NCBI RefSeq assembly: GCF_028649655.1
Contig: NZ_JAQSLN010000001.1
Coordinates: 930,001-994,000, forward strand
From: Halobacteriovorax sp. GB3
GTDB taxonomy: Bacteria; Bdellovibrionota; Bacteriovoracia; Bacteriovoracales; Bacteriovoracaceae
DNA: 64,000 bases
Direction: 5' to 3'
This document shows positions 17,767 to 24,037 of the stretch, piece after piece. Position 1 is the first letter of the stretch. Every line of letters starts with the position of its first letter. The notes below the pieces were generated by a model that saw only the letters and a list, made by a program, of their open reading frames with translations, was not told the origin of the DNA and did no database searches. The translations under genes and the position numbers were made by a program.

Positions 17767-19000
17767 TTTTTTCTCCTTCAAATTTCTTAATGATAAGACT
17801 TGAGTTAATTCCAAGCATTCCAAATGAGTTATTTAAAATAATATTTACATCTTTCTTAACTGGCTCGCCGTTAACGAGACCGTCTAGGGCGCACTTTGGG
17901 TCGATATTATCAATTTTTTTGCACGGGTGAACTGTTCCATCTGTAAATGATGGTAGGTTCCCTGCAAGTTCAAGTGCTCCGGCCGCACCCATGGCATGAC
18001 CAATAAAGCCTTTTGTACAATTAACTTTAGTATTAGGGTATGAGTTGAAAACTGCTCCAACAGCGTCACACTCTTGAATATCTCCCATTACAGTACCTGT
18101 TGCGTGCATATTCACGATATCAACTTGTTCAGGAGTGATTCCTGCCTTAGCAATCGCCTTGTTCATACATTCAATTTGTCTTGTGGTATTTGGTAAAACA
18201 AAGTCACTCGCATCACTATTAGAGTGATATCCAATGACTTCTCCGTAGATCTTAGCTCCGCGTGAGAGTGCATCTTCTAATCTTTCAAGAGTATAAAGAC
18301 ATCCACCTTCTGAAATAACGATCCCGTTACGATCACTATCAAGTGGTTTTGTCGCTTGAGTAGGGTCTTCATGAGAACCGAGGGCGCCTTGTGAGTTGAA
18401 GGCCGCAAAGATTCCAAATGTTGAAGGTGATTCTGAAACTCCACCAGCAAGTGCGAGATCAACTTCACCAAGTTGAAGCATTTGCACGGCCTGAATAACC
18501 CCTAAGTTTCCAGCTGCACAAGCTGCACCAATCGTATAGTGGGGCCCAGTAATTTGGAGATTGAGCGTTACTTCTCCTGCTGGGTTATTGGCAACAGTTC
18601 TTGGGTTGTGGTGGTGAGACCAATAGTCTGTATTAAGGTTGTTCTGATAGAGATCGTGAATCTCATTTTCAGTTTCTACATTTCCATGTTCTGTAATTCC
18701 AACGTAAACACCAACGCGGTCTTTATCAAATTTTTCAAAATTAATTCCACTATCAACAATGGCCTCATTGGCACAGTAAATACCAATTGCGCCGGCCCTT
18801 GTTCCTCTTTTTCTCATTTTGCGAGATTGATATTTTGTCTCTTCGAAATCGCAAAGACCAGCTGGAAGTGTTCCCATATGGCGTACTTCAGTAAATTGAA
18901 TTCCTGATTTTCCCTCTAAAAGAGCGTTTCTAAATTCCCCTAAGTTGTTACCATTGGGAGCGGTAAGTCCAACTCCTGTGATGACGATTCTACTTTTCAT
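17759..19000 (-). CDS. Beta-ketoacyl-ACP synthase, FabF-like, dedicated
   Basis: A 413-residue ketosynthase with the complete Cys-His-His triad: Cys161 in GAACAAGN, His299 in NMHATGTVMGD and His335 in KGFIGHAMGAAG. It would catalyse decarboxylative condensation of malonyl-ACP with an acyl chain. I choose the ATG at 19000, which follows GGAGAACTATCGCT and gives the canonical MKSRIVITGVG start; the longer frame from 19027 is unlikely. It overlaps the regulator stop by 11 bases. Being coupled to a private carrier protein, it is probably a specialised elongation enzyme rather than FabF of primary metabolism. No chain-length-factor partner is visible. Confidence 0.9.
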   Translation of the reverse strand: MKSRIVITGVGLTAPNGNNLGEFRNALLEGKSGIQFTEVRHMGTLPAGLCDFEETKYQSRKMRKRGTRAGAIGIYCANEAIVDSGINFEKFDKDRVGVYVGITEHGNVETENEIHDLYQNNLNTDYWSHHHNPRTVANNPAGEVTLNLQITGPHYTIGAACAAGNLGVIQAVQMLQLGEVDLALAGGVSESPSTFGIFAAFNSQGALGSHEDPTQATKPLDSDRNGIVISEGGCLYTLERLEDALSRGAKIYGEVIGYHSNSDASDFVLPNTTRQIECMNKAIAKAGITPEQVDIVNMHATGTVMGDIQECDAVGAVFNSYPNTKVNCTKGFIGHAMGAAGALELAGNLPSFTDGTVHPCKKIDNIDPKCALDGLVNGEPVKKDVNIILNNSFGMLGINSSLIIKKFEGEKND

Positions 19001-19643
19001 AGCGATAGTTCTCCAAATTTTTCTCAATACGATCGAGACCGCCCATTAGTTTGGTCGCGAGAGATTTTGTCATATGTGTCGTTATTTTCTTTGCTGGATC
19101 AGTGCCAAGCTCAATGAAGCGCAAGGCCTCAGGGATCTTTTTAGCAAGAGCAAGTGATTCTCCAGGCAATTTGTCTCTTGTTATCTTTATAACAAAATTC
19201 ATAACCGCCTCGGCCGTCTCACAAGTTTGGATAATAGAATCCAGTCTTTTGGCCACTGTTTTTTGATCTTGAAGTTCTGAATTGTCTTTAAGTCTTTTGG
19301 CCATGGCCTTGAACTCATAGATATACTCTTGTTCTCTTTTTCTAAAGACGCTTGCTACTACAGAAAGGGCATCTTCTTTGGCGCTATGGAGCTTAACTCG
19401 TTTTTCCATAGGATCAATTGTCGATTCAATTGCACCGATAGATGAGAGGTTCTTTAAAGAGATACTCACTGCACTTTGTGAGAGGTTGAGCTTGTGTTCA
19501 ATTTCATCTGATCGAAGAGGAGTTTCACTTAAAACCAATAGGCCATAGACGGCTCCATCGATCCTTTTAAATCCCATCCTTGAAAAAAAGCTTTGAAAGT
19601 GAGCAAGCTCTCGATTTAGTATTTCATTCATCGTTATCAACAT
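18990..19643 (-). CDS. GbsR/MarR-type winged-helix regulator of the ole operon
   Basis: From the ATG at 19643 this gives 217 residues. The winged helix lies in the first third: YGLLVLSETPLRSDEIEHKL, then the recognition helix LSQSAVSISLKNL, followed by an IDPMEKRVKL wing. This pattern fits the GbsR branch of MarR-like regulators. The C-terminal half is helical and could hold a ligand site. It is the first gene of the operon and overlaps the ketosynthase, so it probably controls its own operon, perhaps in response to an acyl ligand (inference). CAGGGAC precedes the chosen start; the frame is open to 19757 but that extension runs through the promoter region. The second ATG at 19631 is an alternative. 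Confidence 0.78.
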   Translation of the reverse strand: MLITMNEILNRELAHFQSFFSRMGFKRIDGAVYGLLVLSETPLRSDEIEHKLNLSQSAVSISLKNLSSIGAIESTIDPMEKRVKLHSAKEDALSVVASVFRKREQEYIYEFKAMAKRLKDNSELQDQKTVAKRLDSIIQTCETAEAVMNFVIKITRDKLPGESLALAKKIPEALRFIELGTDPAKKITTHMTKSLATKLMGGLDRIEKNLENYRYEK

Positions 19644-19712
19644 GTCCCTGTTGTTATATTTTAAAAATGAAATATATAAAATATTTGCCTCAAGGCTAAT
19701 TTTTTTAGGTGC

Positions 19713-19747
19713 TTTCGTCAACGAAAACCGGTATTGCGCGACGCGCA
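19713..19747. promoter_or_regulatory. Candidate operator region of the ole operon (two inverted repeats)
   Basis: Two perfect inverted repeats lie 70-105 bases upstream of the regulator start: TTTCGT-CA-ACGAAA (19713-19726) and TGCGCG-A-CGCGCA (19735-19747). On the - strand the first contains TTGACG, a good -35 hexamer, although the -10 region 17 bases further on is poor. Their position suits autoregulation by the GbsR-like protein. The same half-site, AACGAAAA, recurs near 19906. Binding is inferred. Confidence 0.5.
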
Positions 19748-19776
19748 TCCGTTCCAAACAAAATTCAGGTATCGAT

Positions 19777-19836
19777 GTGACACCATGTTGCTGTGCGTGG
19801 TGCGATGCGCTTCTGTAAATAGTTCATAGTGACACC
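19777..19836. repeat. Two GTGACACC octamers 52 bases apart
   Basis: GTGACACC occurs at 19777-19784 and 19829-19836, with centres about five helical turns apart, upstream of a sigma-54-like element. The core GTGACAC is itself symmetric (GTG-N-CAC). The same octamer occurs at 55226-55233, upstream of the only other sigma-54-like element I found. An activator-binding site is a reasonable reading. Confidence 0.4.
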
Positions 19837-19873
19837 TAATTTAAATGAAATCATCTTACATCGCTCGATATTT

Positions 19874-19890
19874 TTGGCACGTTTATTGTA
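19874..19890 (+). promoter_or_regulatory. Sigma-54-like promoter element
   Basis: TTGGCACGTTTATTGTA matches the sigma-54 consensus except for GT instead of GC at the -12 position, with the required ten bases between the two dinucleotides. Transcription would start near 19900, about 90 bases before the lipoprotein ATG. The rest of the 344-base divergent gap (19644-19987) holds the inverted repeats and octamers listed separately; I see no gene in it. Confidence 0.4.
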
Positions 19891-19987
19891 TTGATGTTTT
19901 CAACAACGAAAAATCTAGGATGGATTTGTAAAAAAATTAGGAATGGCACTCCTAAAACTGGAGGGCCTAATCAATAGGGGAGAGACT

Positions 19988-20854
19988 ATGACAAAAAAAT
20001 CTATCTTAGCAACATTAGTTCTAGGTGCAACTTTAGCTAGCTGTGGTGGCGGTGGTGGTTCAGGAACTGGTGGAAACTACACAGGACCTTCTAAAACTTG
20101 GCAATCTTCTGCTTATATTTCAGCACAAGAATTTGTTGAAGCTCTAAATGACGTAGATGGTTCTACTCGTTATGCTTCACACATTGTAAAAGATCAGTAT
20201 GAAACTGAAAGAGGATCAGGAAACTGGTTCGTTATTTACGATGCAAAATATGATAAGAACGTATCAGTAAGTCTTAGTTACCTAAGAACTTTAGAGTACT
20301 ATGACTACTACTCTACAGATTATAATCTTGCTGATGAGTACCGTGATGTAAACTGGGACGATATGTACGATTCAGGTTACCTAGGTGATGGTTACGGTGA
20401 TGAGTATGAAGAAGTTGTTTATACTCACTCTGACTTCTGGGAAGATTACTACATCGGTCTAGATTCAGGAAAAACATACAATGATGAAACTGATACATAT
20501 GATGTATCTCTCATGGCCAGAGAAGCACAAGAGAACTCACTTCTTAAAAAAGCAGCTGACGTTTCTGCAACTTACGGTCTAGAGATGAAAGATTCACTTT
20601 CACTTGTATCTCTTGGTGTTAAAGCAACAAAAATGCTTTCACGTTCAAGCGATGAGATGCTTCTTCCAGAAGATGCACAAGCACTTAAAGCTGATATCGA
20701 GAGCTTCACTGGAGCAACTTTCGAAGAGTTCCAAAAAGCACAAGAAGATAACGCTTTCAAACAAGAGCTTATCGAAAGAGTTTCTAAAACAAGAAATATC
20801 AAAGCTGACAGCCTTGTTAATAGACTCCTTCCAGATCTTGGAATCGAGCTATAA
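19988..20854 (+). CDS. Gly-run lipoprotein of unknown function
   Basis: A 288-residue protein with a lipoprotein signal: lipobox TLASC with Cys19 predicted to be lipidated, followed by a GGGGGSGTGG linker. A strongly acidic, Tyr- and Asp-rich segment (about residues 85-165) suggests metal or carbohydrate binding, but no family is recognised. The C-terminal third is a helical Ala/Glu/Lys-rich region. I choose the ATG at 19988, preceded by GGGGAGAGACT; the upstream frame from 19943 has no signal sequence. A strong terminator follows, so the gene is monocistronic. The sigma-54-like element upstream suggests activated expression. Confidence 0.72.
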   Translation: MTKKSILATLVLGATLASCGGGGGSGTGGNYTGPSKTWQSSAYISAQEFVEALNDVDGSTRYASHIVKDQYETERGSGNWFVIYDAKYDKNVSVSLSYLRTLEYYDYYSTDYNLADEYRDVNWDDMYDSGYLGDGYGDEYEEVVYTHSDFWEDYYIGLDSGKTYNDETDTYDVSLMAREAQENSLLKKAADVSATYGLEMKDSLSLVSLGVKATKMLSRSSDEMLLPEDAQALKADIESFTGATFEEFQKAQEDNAFKQELIERVSKTRNIKADSLVNRLLPDLGIEL

Positions 20855-20882
20855 GACAAGTTAAATTGTCTCCACTCAAAGA

Positions 20883-20908
20883 GGGTCCCCATGGGACCCT
20901 TTTTTTTT
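20883..20908 (+). terminator. Rho-independent terminator
   Basis: GGGTCCC (20883-20889), loop CAT, GGGACCC (20893-20899), then nine Ts. It closes the lipoprotein gene. Confidence 0.93.
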
Positions 20909-21007
20909 GTTTTCCCCTCTAAATATTGCAAAAAGTTCATAGATAATTTTTGTTTTCTAGCGAAAATTTTTAAGCGTGCTATAAAGACAGTAACCTAGGT
21001 GTATATT

Positions 21008-24000
21008 ATGATATTTCAATTAGTTACTGTTCTATTATTCTCTCTTTTGAGCTTTCAAAGTACTGCTCAAGTGATTCAAGATATTCCGCTTTCTGGAAAA
21101 TTTTCTCCAGCAGGCGATCTCATTGGGCCTGATGGAGAGGTTCTAAACTCTGAAGAGGCGTTAGCTTTGGCCAGTGAAGTCGATTTAGCGAGTCTAAATC
21201 CAAAGGCATCACAGTTTTGGGACGGTAAAGATCGCTTTCAATTATTCTCGCCATTAATGCTCGATTCTAGTGAAGTTGTTCAATTTGATGGAAGTATCTC
21301 TTCAATCATTGGGCTTGGCCGATTTAATATTAGAGATTCTAGAGGGTCGCGTTTTGTCGTCAATATGGCAAAAGACCTACACACATACCTTCTAAGAAAA
21401 GCATTCCTCGATAAATTAGGTTATAAATCTCCAACCCTTCAGTACTTGAGATCAATCACTGTTGATTTTGATAGCGAAACGCAAAAGAAAAACTTTTTAG
21501 AAAAGGAAGTTTACCGTGCAACGGGAGCGGTTTCAAAGAGATGGGTCGTAAGTGAACAAGAGAATTCAGTAACTTTAAAAGATATCTTTATCTACTCTTA
21601 CGCTGAAGATGACTTTTACAATGCCGTCTATGGTGTGCCTCTTCAGTATAGCTATGCTCGCGAAGTTCGTGCTAGTGCTCTCATTTATGGCTTATTAGAT
21701 TTAAAAGAGAGTGCGAATAAATTCTCTTGGAAGATGGCCAATATTAATGAAGATCGCGTTATCTTCTCTCATTTTTTTCCTTCTAAAATTCCGGCCGACC
21801 GTTATGATGCGAGATGGATATTGAGACGTCTTGCAAAACTTGATCGATTAGATTTTGAGCAAATTGTAGAGAGTGCAAAGTTTCCTCATAGTGTGTCTAA
21901 GCTCGTTTTAGAAAAGCTTCTCTCTCGTAGAAACCAACTACTAAAAAGTTTCAATGTGAATTCTGATGACCTTCCTGTTAACTATGAAGTTTCAAATGGG
22001 CAAGAGCTTGTCGATGGAATTTTAAAGAAGGAAAAATACGAAGATTATGCTTCTTATTTTTCCCATGGAGAACCAGATAACCCTTTTAAAGATATTGAAT
22101 ATTATATTTACTCTGAATTAAGAGGTCAGGCCTTAACCGAACTTATGCAGAAAGTGAATGAGAAACTCTCTTATGATCGAATTCTGGAATCGAGACAAAA
22201 GTGGTTCCAAGAAGATTTTCAAGAGGGGCTAGATCATTATATTGAGACTGGAGAGTTTAAAGAGAAGAGCATTGGTACATGGTTTTCTCCAACCGCCTCA
22301 GGAAAAGTCATTCTCTCTCGAGATATGGTCATGGGGGTCTCTGGGCAAAACGATTTTAATCTAGTTCAGATTGCCGATACTTTCGGTGTTGCCGTCTCAC
22401 TTGGAGGCCATCTTGGTATTGAAGGTCTTGATAATGGATATGGCGCTTTCGTTAAAGGTGACATGAGTTATCTAAAAACGTTTACACACTTGAGACCTCT
22501 TGAAGACTTAAAAGAAGGCTTCAAAGAACCTTATAAGAAGATGCTTGTTAATCTTTCTAAGTATCTTCTACAAAAGAATTTAATGGCTCTAGCAGGAAGT
22601 TCTGATACGAATGAGAGAAATGAACTCATTTCTAAAATTGATGATCTCTTGGATGTTGGTGAGTCTTTAATTGTGACAACTCAAATCACGCCTAAGGTTC
22701 TAGGTAATTTAAATTATTCAACCCCATCTGGAGTGAATATTGGTCTGGCCACAAGTACTGATGCCGTTAATATTTCAAGGATTCATCTTTACCGTGAATC
22801 AAATGAGGCCCTTCAGGTTTATGTGGATAAGGGAATGGGCCATGGTTATGATATTGCCTTTAATGTGCGCTACTTTGCTCCGATTCTTCGACTTACTCAA
22901 AGTGGAGATAGGGGAAATTATGGTGTTCACTATTATCGTGTACCTTTAAAGAAAAAAGCTGAAGATAAAGATGATATCAGTGCTGCCTACGCCGTAAGTA
23001 AATTATTAAGCTCCGGTGAAACGTGGCCTCTTGATGAATTGAACTCAAAGGTTCTGGTTGTCGACAATAGCTATAGAGACTCAAGTTTAAAATTTTCACT
23101 TTTATGGTGGAAGTTTAAAAGATTAAAGAAAAATGGCGACTATGTTTTAAAGATAAGAGGAAAAAAGAAGGCCTATCTTTTAAGAGAGAGTATAGAAAGA
23201 CTTCGTGGTCGAAATTACCGCTCTTTTATTGAAGATGTATCCAATTTTTGGCTAGCAAAAAATGATAAAGACTTTCGTATTCGCTCGGCCACTTGGAAAA
23301 ACCCTGGTCACACTCCATTTGGTTCAGCCTTTCAAGATAGTGTCGTCTATGAGGCCAATCTGGATCGTGTTGAAGGACGTATTCTCAATGAGTTTATCAA
23401 AATCAAACAAGGTGAGTCTGGCTGGAAAAAAGATCGAAAGAAGTTGATTAAAAAGATTAATCAAATGAATAAGGACTTTGAAACAACACTTTTTGAAGTT
23501 GGTGATGTTTACGATGCAACAGATCTCAATCTCTACGATATTGTTGGACATATTAATATTTACGATGCCGGTGTAAAGAAATTTATCGAAAGTAGTTCGA
23601 GAGAAATTGAATTAGCTGAGAATCGCTATCAAAATTCTCGTACAATTTTCTGTAATGATAAGACCAAGACGATTGCTAAGAAATTACAATGTGGTGACTT
23701 CTCTTGGATAGAGGAATCAGTCAAGAGATGTCGTCGTTATCGTGATGAAGTACGTTTTAAAAAGTATTCGAAGTGTACCACGAAGATTCTCGATACCATT
23801 TATCGTTATCTACCAATGTCAGTTTTGATTGATTTGGTTAAAAGAGAAAATGTCTACATTTATGGAACGATTAACGGATTTAGAAAAGATTCGGAGTATA
23901 TCCATAGTGAGATTCGCTCTCATGCACAAGGAACAATTGGTTCTCGCATGAGTGAGGGGCCATTTTCTAAAGTCTTACGTGATACTAAAATGCAGGCAAG

Positions 24001-24037
24001 TGAATTGTTTGGATCTTGGATGAGGGAGAATTTATAA
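21008..24037 (+). CDS. Very large exported protein, partner of the downstream protease
   Basis: A 1009-residue protein with a signal peptide (cleavage near STAQV). I use the ATG at 21008 rather than the GTG at 20999. No known domain is recognised. A Gly-rich stretch near residues 480-500 (FGVAVSLGGHLGIEG) could contain beta-strands. The C-terminal 120 residues contain spaced cysteines in a basic stretch (CGDFSWIEESVKRCRRY, SKCTTKILDTIY), a layout shared with the exported protein at 8848-10926. Its stop overlaps the protease start by one base (TAATG), so the two are made together. It could be a substrate, inhibitor or membrane partner of that protease; this is inference only. Confidence 0.7.
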   Translation: MIFQLVTVLLFSLLSFQSTAQVIQDIPLSGKFSPAGDLIGPDGEVLNSEEALALASEVDLASLNPKASQFWDGKDRFQLFSPLMLDSSEVVQFDGSISSIIGLGRFNIRDSRGSRFVVNMAKDLHTYLLRKAFLDKLGYKSPTLQYLRSITVDFDSETQKKNFLEKEVYRATGAVSKRWVVSEQENSVTLKDIFIYSYAEDDFYNAVYGVPLQYSYAREVRASALIYGLLDLKESANKFSWKMANINEDRVIFSHFFPSKIPADRYDARWILRRLAKLDRLDFEQIVESAKFPHSVSKLVLEKLLSRRNQLLKSFNVNSDDLPVNYEVSNGQELVDGILKKEKYEDYASYFSHGEPDNPFKDIEYYIYSELRGQALTELMQKVNEKLSYDRILESRQKWFQEDFQEGLDHYIETGEFKEKSIGTWFSPTASGKVILSRDMVMGVSGQNDFNLVQIADTFGVAVSLGGHLGIEGLDNGYGAFVKGDMSYLKTFTHLRPLEDLKEGFKEPYKKMLVNLSKYLLQKNLMALAGSSDTNERNELISKIDDLLDVGESLIVTTQITPKVLGNLNYSTPSGVNIGLATSTDAVNISRIHLYRESNEALQVYVDKGMGHGYDIAFNVRYFAPILRLTQSGDRGNYGVHYYRVPLKKKAEDKDDISAAYAVSKLLSSGETWPLDELNSKVLVVDNSYRDSSLKFSLLWWKFKRLKKNGDYVLKIRGKKKAYLLRESIERLRGRNYRSFIEDVSNFWLAKNDKDFRIRSATWKNPGHTPFGSAFQDSVVYEANLDRVEGRILNEFIKIKQGESGWKKDRKKLIKKINQMNKDFETTLFEVGDVYDATDLNLYDIVGHINIYDAGVKKFIESSSREIELAENRYQNSRTIFCNDKTKTIAKKLQCGDFSWIEESVKRCRRYRDEVRFKKYSKCTTKILDTIYRYLPMSVLIDLVKRENVYIYGTINGFRKDSEYIHSEIRSHAQGTIGSRMSEGPFSKVLRDTKMQASELFGSWMRENL

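Noticed and set aside
18539-18907. 122-residue ORF opposite the ketosynthase gene
   Set aside because: Antisense shadow of a gene with an intact catalytic triad.
11540-19643. Carotenoid or aryl polyene cluster
   Set aside because: The CrtI-like genes suggested carotenoids, but there is no phytoene synthase or GGPP synthase. Aryl polyene clusters have paired ketosynthase/chain-length-factor genes and an aryl starter pathway, neither seen here.
19644-19757. N-terminal extension of the GbsR-like regulator
   Set aside because: The extension would translate the promoter region with its inverted repeats, and its residues do not resemble the family start.
20883-20908. GGGTCCC palindrome as a regulatory operator
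   Set aside because: The nine-T tail and position after a stop make it a terminator.
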